From Subdoligranulum variabile (lineage in GTDB: Bacteria; Bacillota; Clostridia; Oscillospirales; Ruminococcaceae): a stretch of 64,000 nt of DNA. The translations under genes and the position numbers were made by a program. The notes beneath the pieces are model-generated. The model saw only the letters and a list, made by a program, of their open reading frames with translations, was not told the DNA's origin and did no database searches. Each line of letters starts with the position of its first letter. Positions within the stretch are counted from its first letter, which is position 1. Location of the stretch: assembly GCA_003343905.1 (NCBI GenBank), contig QAKI01000007.1, forward strand, positions 1-64,000, written 5' to 3'. Shown here one piece after another: positions 1-7,270 of this stretch.

Positions 1-873
1 TGTTCCCGTGTCAGCTTTCGCCTTTCGGTTAGGCTGGTTGTTTCCCGCGTTATCTTACGGGGCAGTACCTCATACTGCTTTTCTCATTGCCCTATCCGGG
101 CGTACGAACTGTATGTGCTGTCCACCGACGGCACGCAGACGCTGATCGACGAATGGACATCGGGCGAAACGCCGCACGAGGTGACGCTGGAACCCGGCCG
201 CTTCCTGCTGCACGAGGACCTGGCCCCGGCGGGCTACGCGGTCAGCCTGGACATTCCGTTCACGCTGCGGGAGGACCTGACCTTTCAACTGGACGGCGAC
301 ACGGGCGCGATCGAGGGCGACACGCTGATCGTGACCGACAAGCCGCTGGAGGTCAAATTCCTCAAGGTGGACGAGAACGGCGACCCGCTGCCGGGCGCGG
401 TGCTGACCCTGACGGACCAGACCACCGGCGAACAGGTCGACCGGTGGACCACCGGGACCGAACCGCACATCATCACCGGCTGGACGCAGGACGGCACGGC
501 GCTGATCGCCGGGCACACCTATGTCCTGCATGAAGAGAGCGCCCCCGGCGGGTACCAGACGGCGGAGGACATCACCTTTGTGTTCAACGGCGACGGCACC
601 ATCCCGGACCACGGCTACCATACCATCCAGATGGAGGACCAGCCCGAAGCGCCGCCGCCCACCCCGACGCCGGTGGCCCCGCCGCCCGACGAACACACGC
701 CGCCCCCGGACGATACCCCGCCGGACCGCGTCCAGACCGGCGACGACCCCTGGATGTGGGCGTGGCTGGCCTGCGGGCTCCTTTGCCTGTGCGGCGCGGC
801 GGGCACGGCGCTGTATTACTACCGGCGCGCCAAAATACCGGCCTATTGGCGATTCGGGATGCGTGACCAATGA
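1..873 (+). CDS. Surface pilin/adhesin with Cna-B domains, 5'-truncated by window edge
   Basis: C-terminal part of a cell-wall protein that the adjacent sortase probably anchors or polymerises. Two Cna-B/SpaA-like beta domains are visible: one with AYELYVLSTDG and HEDLAPAGY, a second starting KFLKVDENGDPLPGA and ending HEESAPGGYQ. A Pro-rich wall-spanning stretch (PEAPPPTPTPVAPPP) follows, then a sorting signal VQTGDDP, a membrane helix (WAWLACGLLCLCGAAG) and a basic tail YYYRRAK. The frame is open from base 1 but the Cna-B signature begins only near base 106. Bases 1 to about 105 translate to unrelated-looking Cys/Ser/Arg-rich sequence and may be a different element or a join. The first ATG in frame is at 115 but sits inside the domain. 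The stop overlaps the sortase start (ATGA). Confidence 0.75.
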   Translation, partial: CSRVSFRLSVRLVVSRVILRGSTSYCFSHCPIRAYELYVLSTDGTQTLIDEWTSGETPHEVTLEPGRFLLHEDLAPAGYAVSLDIPFTLREDLTFQLDGDTGAIEGDTLIVTDKPLEVKFLKVDENGDPLPGAVLTLTDQTTGEQVDRWTTGTEPHIITGWTQDGTALIAGHTYVLHEESAPGGYQTAEDITFVFNGDGTIPDHGYHTIQMEDQPEAPPPTPTPVAPPPDEHTPPPDDTPPDRVQTGDDPWMWAWLACGLLCLCGAAGTALYYYRRAKIPAYWRFGMRDQ

Positions 874-1640
874 GGACAGACAAAAAGAAAGCGCGGCTGC
901 TCAAGCCGCCTTCCCGGCTGTGGCTGGTGCTGAGCGCCGTGCTGCTGCTGGCGGGGCTGGGGTTCCTGGGGGCTTTCGGCTGCGCGCAGTATCAGTATTT
1001 CAGGAGCAGCCGGTTCTATACCGAACTGCAGCAGGCCGCCGCGCCGGCCGTGTCGGAGGAAGGCCCCGCCTTACAGATCGACTTTGCGGCCTTGCAGGCC
1101 GTCAACCCGGACACCGCCGCCTGGCTGGAAATGCCGGGGCTGGAACTGTCGCTGCCGGTGGTGCAGGCGGCGGACAACGAGACCTACCTGCACCGCGCGT
1201 TTGACGGCAGCGAATCCCCGGCGGGCTGCCTGTTCTTCGCCGCGCCGGCCGGCGGCGAAGAATCGCTGTACCGCGTGGTGTACGGGCACAATCTGCACGA
1301 CGGCAGTATGTTCAGCGGCCTGCTGGACTACCGCGACGAGGCGTTTTACGCCGAAAACCCGACCTTCACGCTGTACACGCCGGACGGCGCGCAGACCTAC
1401 CGCATCTTCTCCTGCCACACGGCCACCGACACCGAGGACCTTTACCGGACGGGCCGCACGGAGGGGGAGGAATATGACAACTTTTTGCGGGAATTGCAGG
1501 CAATGTCGGAATACGATACCGGCGCCGATGTGCCGGGCGGGGCGCAGGTGCTGACCCTTTCGACCTGCTGGAGCGCCTACGGCAGCGGTTTGGAGCGATA
1601 CGTCGTGCATGCGTATCGGGAAGAGCAGGCGCAGCCGTAA
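870..1640 (+). CDS. srtB: Class B sortase
   Basis: Membrane-anchored transpeptidase that cleaves a sorting signal and joins the protein to the wall or to another pilin. 256 aa, normal for class B. One N-terminal membrane helix (about residues 15-35, LWLVLSAVLLLAGLGFLG) is followed by the sortase barrel. The catalytic His lies in VVYGHNLHDGSMF, the catalytic Cys in TLSTCWSAYG and the Arg in LERYVVHAYR. The start overlaps the pilin stop by 4 bp, so the two are translationally coupled. The upstream Cna-B protein is the obvious substrate. Confidence 0.9.
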   Translation: MRTDKKKARLLKPPSRLWLVLSAVLLLAGLGFLGAFGCAQYQYFRSSRFYTELQQAAAPAVSEEGPALQIDFAALQAVNPDTAAWLEMPGLELSLPVVQAADNETYLHRAFDGSESPAGCLFFAAPAGGEESLYRVVYGHNLHDGSMFSGLLDYRDEAFYAENPTFTLYTPDGAQTYRIFSCHTATDTEDLYRTGRTEGEEYDNFLRELQAMSEYDTGADVPGGAQVLTLSTCWSAYGSGLERYVVHAYREEQAQP

Positions 1641-1890
1641 CGGCCCAAAAGGCGGACGCCTGCGAAACGAAAAGGGCAGCGCGGCACAAAGAGAGCGCGC
1701 GGACCGGCATACCCGCTGGCACAGACCGGGTGCGCCCGCTGGTTCGGGCAAGGGGCGCGGCCCGGTGCCTGGCGGCGGGGAAAACCGCTGCGGCGCGGGA
1801 GGGCGGCGTAAAGCGGTGCTTCCTGTTGGAAGAAACATAACAGGCTTTCGGCCCTGCGTTCCGTAAAGAACGCCTGCGCAGGGGCTGTAC
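1641..1890. other. Intergenic stretch without a supported gene
   Basis: GC-rich spacer between the sortase stop and a terminator. A short open frame here (1609-1866) is Arg/Gly/Pro-rich, has no ribosome site and overlaps srtB, so it is not called. No RNA gene was recognised. Confidence 0.5.
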
Positions 1891-1937
1891 AAGATCTCCG
1901 TTTCCGGCGGCTGCCGGGACGGGGATCTTTCTTTTTT
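1891..1937 (+). terminator. Rho-independent terminator
   Basis: AAGATC...GATCTT outer stem with an inner near-complement around TTCCGGC/GCCGGGA, followed by a T-rich run. It separates the pilin-sortase unit from the promoter at 1958. Confidence 0.75.
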
Positions 1938-1957
1938 CAAAAATAGGGCAAACCGCC

Positions 1958-2006
1958 TTGACAAGCGAACAAATGTTCGCTAAAATAAAAGCGAACGAAT
2001 GTTAGC
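1958..2006 (+). promoter_or_regulatory. Sigma-A promoter with two tandem palindromic operators
   Basis: -35 TTGACA (1958-1963), 17 bp spacer and -10 TAAAAT (1981-1986). The palindrome GCGAACAAATGTTCGC (1965-1980) fills the spacer. An imperfect second copy GCGAACGAATGTTAGC (1991-2006) lies over the transcription start, 26 bp downstream. The site suggests repression by the TetR protein encoded second in the operon. The core CGAACAAATGTTCG also fits the Gram-positive LexA (SOS) consensus CGAACRNRYGTTYG, so the repressor is not certain. Confidence 0.8.
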
Positions 2007-2024
2007 TTGATGGGAGGCGGTACG

Positions 2025-2468
2025 ATGTTCAAGGTCCTTTACTGGGGGAACCCACACGCGGTCGTCAGCACGCTGTTGCTGGGCGTCAACATAGGCTATC
2101 TTTTGTGGGTCTGTGCGGGGAGAGCGGGCATCCAGAAGTGGGGCGGGTGTATTCTCCTGTTCGTTCTGCTGCACGGGCTGTTCTGGTATTTTGCCAATAT
2201 CCGGGACGGGTACTCCCATTCGATCGTGCATGCCATCGACGGCAGCGCAGAAATGGGACTGTTTTCGGCCAACAGCGTCCAGTCCCTTGTGTTTTGGGCC
2301 ATAAGCATTGCGATATGGCTGCTGGGGATCGTTTCGATCTTTACGCCGCCGTACCGGCCGGCGCTCTTTTTTACGATGGCGGCCCTCAGTATCGTGCAGA
2401 TGGCGTTTATTGAGGGGTCCCGCATCTGGCTGTACCACGCGGACCCGGTCCGTTTTACCCTGCTGTGA
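2025..2468 (+). CDS. Small polytopic membrane protein, function unknown
   Basis: 147 aa with about four predicted membrane helices (VVSTLLLGVNIGYLLWV, GGCILLFVLLHGLFWYF, LVFWAISIAIWLLGIV, ALFFTMAALSIVQMAFI). I do not recognise the family. Start chosen at ATG 2025, four bases after GGGAGGCGG; an upstream ATG at 2007 lies before that ribosome site. It is the first gene of an operon with a TetR regulator and a flavodoxin and is directly behind the double operator, so it is probably the main regulated product. Confidence 0.75.
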   Translation: MFKVLYWGNPHAVVSTLLLGVNIGYLLWVCAGRAGIQKWGGCILLFVLLHGLFWYFANIRDGYSHSIVHAIDGSAEMGLFSANSVQSLVFWAISIAIWLLGIVSIFTPPYRPALFFTMAALSIVQMAFIEGSRIWLYHADPVRFTLL

Positions 2469-2481
2469 AAGGAGAAACCCG

Positions 2482-3114
2482 ATGGCTAAGCGAAACACAA
2501 AAGAATCGATCCTGCTGAAAGCATTGGAACTTTTTGCGGACAGAGGCTACGAAGGGGTGAGCGTCCGCGACATTGCGGCGGAGGTCGGCATCCGGCAGAG
2601 TTCCCTGTATAAGCATTTCGCGGGCAAACAGGATATTTTTGACACGCTGGTGGAAACGATGAAAAACCGCTTCCCACAGGCGTCCGCCGCCTTTCAGCTT
2701 CCCGGCGGGACCCTGCAGGAGGCGGCGGGCGAATACGCGGCCCGCGGGACGGAGTTCCTCAAAAAAGCCAGTGCGGAAATTTTCCACTTCTATTTGACCG
2801 ACCCCTATGCCGCGCAGTTCCGGAAAATGCTTTCCATCGAGCGGTACCGAAGCCCGGAGATCGACCGTATCTACCGGGAGATCTACATGGAAACGGCGCT
2901 TTCCCATCAGGCCGCGCTTTTCAAGGAAATGATGGCGCAGGGGTATATGCGGCAGGCGGATGCGGCCATCATGGCGCTGCAATTCTTTGCGCCCATCTTC
3001 CTGCTGCTGAACCAGTACGACGGGGTCCCGGAGCGGGAGGAAGAAGCCCGGCAGATTTTGGGACGCCATGTGGAACAGTTCGATCAACTCTACCGAACAG
3101 GGGGCGGACAATGA
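2482..3114 (+). CDS. TetR family transcriptional regulator
   Basis: 210 aa. The N-terminal HTH reads ILLKALELFADRGYEGVSVR then AEVGIRQSSLYKHF, typical of TetR. The C-terminal ligand/dimer domain is all-helical with no further match. A strong GAAAGGAG precedes ATG 2482. It sits between the membrane protein and the flavodoxin, overlapping the flavodoxin start by 4 bp. It probably autoregulates through the pair of palindromes at 1965-2006. Confidence 0.88.
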   Translation: MAKRNTKESILLKALELFADRGYEGVSVRDIAAEVGIRQSSLYKHFAGKQDIFDTLVETMKNRFPQASAAFQLPGGTLQEAAGEYAARGTEFLKKASAEIFHFYLTDPYAAQFRKMLSIERYRSPEIDRIYREIYMETALSHQAALFKEMMAQGYMRQADAAIMALQFFAPIFLLLNQYDGVPEREEEARQILGRHVEQFDQLYRTGGGQ

Positions 3115-3617
3115 AAACCCTCATCGTGTACGGCACCCGATACGGCTGCACCCAAAAATGCGCGGAACTTTTGCGGGAACGCCTGCCGGGGGACGTGCGC
3201 CTGCAAAACGCAAAGGCGGCGCGCGGCCCTTTGCAGGGTTATGATGCGGTGATCGTTGGCGGTTCCGTTTATATGGGCAAGATCCGCCCGGAGGTCAGCC
3301 GCTTTTGCCGGCGGCACCGCGGGGAACTTCTGAAAAAGCGTCTGGGGCTCTTTGCGTGCTGCTATACCCCGAACGAGACCGCGGGCTTCCTGGAAACGCT
3401 GTTCCCGCGCGAACTGCTGGACCATGCCGCCTATGCGGCGGCCGTGGGCGGGGAGATGCGCTACGAAAAAATGAACGTAGTGTACCGCAGGCTGTTCGAG
3501 TCGCTGAAAAAGATGGAGGGCTTCCGGGAAGGGTTTCGCGAACCGCACATCGATGGGGAAGAGATCCAAAAACTGGCCGATGCCATCCTGAACGCCACAG
3601 ACCGCGGGGCGCGATAA
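3111..3617 (+). CDS. Flavodoxin-domain protein (HemG-like)
   Basis: 168 aa FMN-binding flavodoxin fold. The phosphate loop is YGTRYGCTQKCAE at residues 7-19, and GGSVYMGK is the second FMN-contact region. This arrangement is seen in flavodoxin-domain proteins related to menaquinone-dependent protoporphyrinogen oxidase (HemG). The actual substrate is not determinable; an electron-transfer or quinone-reductase role is inferred. Last gene of the TetR operon (ATGA overlap) and followed at once by a terminator. Confidence 0.78.
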   Translation: MKTLIVYGTRYGCTQKCAELLRERLPGDVRLQNAKAARGPLQGYDAVIVGGSVYMGKIRPEVSRFCRRHRGELLKKRLGLFACCYTPNETAGFLETLFPRELLDHAAYAAAVGGEMRYEKMNVVYRRLFESLKKMEGFREGFREPHIDGEEIQKLADAILNATDRGAR

Positions 3618-3630
3618 GGCGGCATGGGGG

Positions 3631-3668
3631 ACCAGCCCTGCGGAAGCGCAGGGCTGGTTTTTGTTGTA
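3631..3668 (+). terminator. Rho-independent terminator
   Basis: Perfect 11 bp stem CCAGCCCTGCG / CGCAGGGCTGG with GAAG loop, then TTTTTGTTGT. Ends the TetR-flavodoxin operon. Confidence 0.9.
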
Positions 3669-3756
3669 GTGGACGCTTGTGTTGGGGTCCGGTGAACGCA
3701 CAAGACTTTTTTAGGACAGATGCGCCCACCCGCGCCCCAAAAATCCCCGGTCATTC

Positions 3757-3787
3757 TCATGCAGCGTTCATCTTTTTGTGGTATGAT
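3757..3787 (+). promoter_or_regulatory. Putative promoter with 11 bp direct repeat, upstream of response regulator
   Basis: TCAT at 3757 and 3768 form an 11 bp direct repeat ending 10 bp before a -10 TATGAT (3782-3787). No good -35 is present. OmpR-type regulators bind such direct repeats at activated promoters, so autoregulation is inferred. The same geometry recurs upstream of the PepSY lipoprotein (7192-7224). Confidence 0.4.
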
Positions 3788-3820
3788 GGTGGAAAGTACG
3801 AACACAAGGAGGAACGAACC

Positions 3821-4495
3821 ATGCGCATCCTGGTGGTGGAGGACCAGCCGGAGATGAACGCCCTGCTGGTCAAGCAGCTCACGGCCGCCCATTACAGCGT
3901 GGACGGCTGCCTGAACGGGAACGACGCGCTGGAATATCTGGCGGGCGGGGAGTACGACGCCGTGGTGCTGGACGTGATGCTGCCGGGGGTGGACGGGCTG
4001 GAGGTGCTGCGCCGCCGCCGTGCCGCCGGCGACAAGACCCCCGTGCTGCTGCTGACCGCGCGGGACGGGGTCGAGGACCGGGTGCGCGGGCTGGACAGCG
4101 GCGCCGACGATTACCTCGTCAAGCCCTTTGCGCTGGCCGAACTGCTGGCCCGGCTGCGGGTACTGATCCGCCGCCGCAGCGACCAGGTCAGCGACGTCAT
4201 CACCGTGGGGGACCTGCGGGTGGACTGCGCCGCCCGCACCGCCGCCCGCGGCGGGCAGGGCATCCCGCTTTCGGCCAAGGAGTTCGCCGTGCTGGAATAC
4301 CTGGCCCGCAACGCAGGGGTGGTGCTCTCGCGCGAGCGGATCAGCCACGGCGTCTGGAACTATGACTACGAGGGCGGGTCCAACGTCGTGGACGTGTACA
4401 TCCGCTATCTGCGCAAAAAAATCGACGAAGGGCGGGACCGCAAACTCATCCACACCGTGCGCGGCGTGGGTTACGTTCTGCGGGAAGAACCATGA
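3821..4495 (+). CDS. OmpR/PhoB-family response regulator
   Basis: 224 aa. Receiver domain has the acidic pair near the N-terminus (VVEDQPE), phospho-acceptor Asp51 in VVLDVMLPGVDG, Thr in LLLTARD and Lys in DDYLVKPF. The C-terminal winged helix contains LSAKEFAVLEYLARN and a recognition segment SNVVDVYIRYLRKKID, ending HTVRGVGYVL. AAGGAGG precedes ATG 3821. It overlaps the kinase start by 4 bp, so the pair is co-translated. Confidence 0.93.
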   Translation: MRILVVEDQPEMNALLVKQLTAAHYSVDGCLNGNDALEYLAGGEYDAVVLDVMLPGVDGLEVLRRRRAAGDKTPVLLLTARDGVEDRVRGLDSGADDYLVKPFALAELLARLRVLIRRRSDQVSDVITVGDLRVDCAARTAARGGQGIPLSAKEFAVLEYLARNAGVVLSRERISHGVWNYDYEGGSNVVDVYIRYLRKKIDEGRDRKLIHTVRGVGYVLREEP

Positions 4496-5847
4496 AACGC
4501 TGGACCATCACCGGGCGGGTCACGCTGCTGTACACGCTGTTCATGGTGCTGCTGGCGGGCATCGCGCTGGGGTTCCTGTTTTTTGCCGGTGCCCAGAGCG
4601 CCCGGCAGGGCAAGCTGGCCCGGATGCAGGCCATGGCCGCCGCCAGCGGCCGGGAGATCGACGCCCGCGACGGCGAACTGGAGATCGACCGCGACCTGGA
4701 AGCCTTCGACGACGGGGTGTACCTGTCGGTCTACGACGCAAAGGGCGTGCCGCTGTACGGCTTCGTGCCGCGCAGTTTTGACAATTCCGCCGTGTTCGCG
4801 GCCGGGGAACTGCGCACGGTGGAAAGCAACGGCCACACCTGGTATCTCTACGACGAACCGTTACAGGTGGACGAATACGGCACGCTGTGGGTGCGCACGG
4901 TGACGGCCGCCGACGCGGTGGACAGCACGCTGGGCGCGCTGCTGCGCGCGGCGGTGCTGGTATTGCCGGTGTTCGTGGTATTGGCGGCGGTGTGCGGGTA
5001 TCTGCTTACCCGGCGGGCCTTCCGCCCGGTGCGGCAGATCACCCAGACCGCGCGGGAGATCGGCGCGGGGAACGACCTGTCGCGCCGCATCGGGCTGGGC
5101 GACGGCCGGGACGAGATCCACACGCTGGCCGGGGAGTTCGACGCGATGTTCGCCCGGCTGGAGGACGCCTTTACCCGGGAAAAGCAGTTCACCGACGACG
5201 CCTCCCACGAACTGCGCACGCCGGTGGCGGTGATCCTGTCCCAGAGCGAGTACGCGCTGGACCACGCCGAGGACCCGGCGGAAACGCGGGCGGCGCTGGA
5301 ATCCATCCATGCGCGCGCGGGGGAGATGGCGGCGCTGCTGTCGCAGTTATTGCTGCTGGCCCGTGCGGACAAGGGCCGCCAGCCCATCCACCGGGAGGCG
5401 CTGGACCTGAGCGAGCTGGCCGCGATGGTGGCCGAGACCGAAGCGGAACAGGCCGCGGCGCGGGACATCGCGCTGCATACCGAGATCGAGCCGGGCGTGA
5501 TGGTGCAGGGGGACGAAACGCTGCTGATGCGGCTGTTCATCAACCTGCTGGAAAACGGCATCCGTTACGGCAGGCCCGGCGGGTGGCTGCGGCTGACCCT
5601 GCGCCGGGACGGGGACGCGGCGGTGGCCGTGGTGGCGGACAACGGCATCGGCATCGCGCCGGAAAACCTCGAACATATCTGGCAGCGGTTCTGGCAGGCG
5701 GACCCGGCGCGCAGCGGCGGCGGGGCCGGGCTGGGGCTGGCGATGGTGCGCTGGATCGCCGAGGCCCACGGCGGCACGGTCACGGTGGAAAGTACGGTAG
5801 GGGAAGGCAGCGCGTTCACGTTTACGATACCTGTTCTACTTTCTTGA
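4492..5847 (+). CDS. Sensor histidine kinase
   Basis: 451 aa. An N-terminal helix (LLYTLFMVLLAGIALGFLFF), an extracellular domain to about residue 150, and a second helix (AAVLVLPVFVVLAAVCGYLL) precede HAMP. HisKA carries His239 in DDASHELRTPVAVI; the ATPase domain has NLLENGIRYG (N box), VADNGIGIAPE (G1) and GGGAGLGLAMV (G2). It phosphorylates the regulator upstream; the stimulus is unknown. The stop codon lies in a partial duplicate (TACTTTCTTG) of the repeat element that starts one base later, so the last few residues (VLLS) may be contributed by that element. Confidence 0.92.
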   Translation: MKRWTITGRVTLLYTLFMVLLAGIALGFLFFAGAQSARQGKLARMQAMAAASGREIDARDGELEIDRDLEAFDDGVYLSVYDAKGVPLYGFVPRSFDNSAVFAAGELRTVESNGHTWYLYDEPLQVDEYGTLWVRTVTAADAVDSTLGALLRAAVLVLPVFVVLAAVCGYLLTRRAFRPVRQITQTAREIGAGNDLSRRIGLGDGRDEIHTLAGEFDAMFARLEDAFTREKQFTDDASHELRTPVAVILSQSEYALDHAEDPAETRAALESIHARAGEMAALLSQLLLLARADKGRQPIHREALDLSELAAMVAETEAEQAAARDIALHTEIEPGVMVQGDETLLMRLFINLLENGIRYGRPGGWLRLTLRRDGDAAVAVVADNGIGIAPENLEHIWQRFWQADPARSGGGAGLGLAMVRWIAEAHGGTVTVESTVGEGSAFTFTIPVLLS

Positions 5848-5951
5848 CTTACTTTCTTGAAAGAAAGTAAGCAAAGAACTTTTAATATTTCGACCCGTGA
5901 ACGGAATACAATATTGGAATTTCTTTGGTTCTTTCTTTGCAAAGAAAGAAC
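5848..5951 (+). repeat. Hairpin-bounded ~105 bp dispersed repeat, copy 1
   Basis: Left hairpin CTTACTTTCTTGAAAGAAAG..., then CAAAGAACTTT, a variable palindromic middle (AATATT...AATATT), TTTCTTTGG, and right hairpin GTTCTTTCTTTG / CAAAGAAAGAAC. CAAAGAA and TTCTTTG inside the two hairpins are also complementary, so the unit can fold as a three-way structure. No coding potential. Four more copies are at 6462, 7068, 17281 (inverted) and 17944. Confidence 0.9.
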
Positions 5952-5995
5952 AGGAAAACAAAAACGGTAAGCCTTTGTAGGAAGGGGGCAACGGC

Positions 5996-6427
5996 ATGAA
6001 AAAGGCCCTTCGGCGGGCAATCATCAACACGATGATTTATGTGGGAATTGACCTGGCTGCATGGTTTGGGCGCCCGATCCCGTTTCTATGGTTTAGTGTC
6101 TGTACCGTGGTATATTACATGGGGGTCTTGGTGATCCTGGGTCTGGCCCTCAGGGATTTCAAACGCGAATTGAGCGTTCTGTGCCCGGAGATCTACCGAA
6201 ATTGGGATCAGTTGCTGTACGGGGACCTTTTTATGCCCCGGAGCAAGCAGCTCGAAGTTTACGCGTATATGCGGCAGGAAATGCGCAAAAGCCCCCGCAA
6301 GACGGAAAAGACCGAGGACATCGTGCGCGGAACAGAGGATTGGTGCGTTTGGGGCGTTGGCTTGGGGCACTGGCTTGTGTGCGTGATCAGTATGTGCGTA
6401 ATGGGCCTTAACGGGAAGATAGGTTGA
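5996..6427 (+). CDS. Small membrane protein, function unknown
   Basis: 143 aa. A hydrophobic N-terminal part (two helices, about residues 10-50) is followed by a charged segment (RSKQLEVYAYMRQEMRKSPR) and a C-terminal helix (GLGHWLVCVISMCVMGLNG). AGGAAGGGGG precedes ATG 5996. Family not recognised. It has lower GC than its neighbours and lies between repeat copies 1 and 2, so it may be an acquired cargo gene. Confidence 0.65.
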   Translation: MKKALRRAIINTMIYVGIDLAAWFGRPIPFLWFSVCTVVYYMGVLVILGLALRDFKRELSVLCPEIYRNWDQLLYGDLFMPRSKQLEVYAYMRQEMRKSPRKTEKTEDIVRGTEDWCVWGVGLGHWLVCVISMCVMGLNGKIG

Positions 6428-6461
6428 ATGGCCCGCCGTATATGCTTGTGGGGGCTCTGGC

Positions 6462-6564
6462 CTTACTTTCTTGGAAGAAAGTAAGCAAAGAACTTTCAAT
6501 TAAAATCGCACAAATGTGCGATTTTGGATAGAGTTTCTTTGGCCCTTTCTTTGCAAAGAAAGGG
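6462..6564 (+). repeat. Hairpin-bounded dispersed repeat, copy 2
   Basis: Same plan as copy 1: CTTACTTTCTTGGAAGAAAG hairpin, CAAAGAACTTT, a middle palindrome AAAATCGCAC/GTGCGATTTT, TTTCTTTGG, and right hairpin CCCTTTCTTTG/CAAAGAAAGGG. The right arm carries compensatory changes (CCC/GGG), so the structure is conserved rather than the sequence. Confidence 0.9.
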
Positions 6565-6595
6565 CAGGGAAAAACGACCAAAAGGAGGATGTTCT

Positions 6596-7066
6596 ATGAA
6601 AAAGCCCGTTTTGATCGCATTGACCTTCGTTCCCGTCGCGGTGGGGGCGCTCGTGAACGTCACGCTCGCGCTGCCGGGGATCGGCTCCGTCCTGTTCGTG
6701 GTCCTGCCGCTGCTCACCACCGTGTTCTGGGCCTGGCTCGGCGCCCGGTACGGCAAAAGCGCATGGAAGCCCCTTCCGGCTCTGCTCATCGGCAACGCCG
6801 TCGGCATCGTGTCCCTGCTGGTGTACCTGTGGCAGTACCTGCTGGTCCCCGCCGCCGCCCAAAACCTGGCCCTCGTCACGGCCGCACAACTGTTTCTGGA
6901 CGCCGCACCCCTGTACCTGCTGGGCCATCTGGCAGTCCTGTTTGAAGCGCAGCCCCAGACTGTGGGCACCGCGTCCATGGTCGCCATGCACGTCCTTTCG
7001 TTTGTGTACATGGCGGTGGTCTTTGGACTGGGCTTCCTCTGGGGCAGAAAAACAGGGCGGGGCTGA
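6596..7066 (+). CDS. Polytopic membrane protein, function unknown
   Basis: 156 aa with about four membrane helices (PVLIALTFVPVAVGALVNV, VLFVVLPLLTTVFWAWL, LLIGNAVGIVSLLVYLW, VLSFVYMAVVFGLGFLW) and a basic C-terminus WGRKTGRG. AAAGGAGG sits seven bases before ATG 6596; the longer frame from 6524 runs back into repeat copy 2 and is rejected. Family not recognised. It is bracketed by repeat copies 2 and 3 in direct orientation. Confidence 0.72.
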   Translation: MKKPVLIALTFVPVAVGALVNVTLALPGIGSVLFVVLPLLTTVFWAWLGARYGKSAWKPLPALLIGNAVGIVSLLVYLWQYLLVPAAAQNLALVTAAQLFLDAAPLYLLGHLAVLFEAQPQTVGTASMVAMHVLSFVYMAVVFGLGFLWGRKTGRG

Positions 7067-7067
7067 C

Positions 7068-7184
7068 CTTACTTTCTTGCCTTACTTTCTTGGAAGAAAG
7101 TAAGCAAAGAACTTTCGATATTTCGACCCGTGAACGGAGTACAACATTGGAATTTCTTTGGTTCTTTCTTTGTAAAGAAAGAAC
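7068..7184 (+). repeat. Hairpin-bounded dispersed repeat, copy 3
   Basis: Begins with a duplicated CTTACTTTCTTG (7068 and 7081), then the usual left hairpin, the TTTCGACCCGTGAACGGA middle as in copy 1, TTTCTTTGG and right hairpin GTTCTTTCTTTG/TAAAGAAAGAAC. Immediately precedes the promoter region of the PepSY lipoprotein. Confidence 0.9.
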
Positions 7185-7191
7185 AGAAAAC

Positions 7192-7224
7192 TTTAATGCG
7201 GGTTTAATCTTCGGGGCGTATACT
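7192..7224 (+). promoter_or_regulatory. Putative activated promoter with TTTAAT direct repeats
   Basis: TTTAAT at 7192 and 7203 (11 bp period) ends 10 bp before -10 TATACT (7219-7224), with no canonical -35. This suits activation by an OmpR-family regulator; the system at 3821-5847 is the nearest candidate. Confidence 0.45.
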
Positions 7225-7270
7225 AAGATCACAACAAGAACACGACACCCCGATAAAGGAGGAACCTGAT

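Noticed and set aside
1609..1866. Open frame of 85 codons after srtB
   Set aside because: Overlaps srtB, no ribosome site, composition Arg/Gly/Pro-rich as in GC-rich noise.
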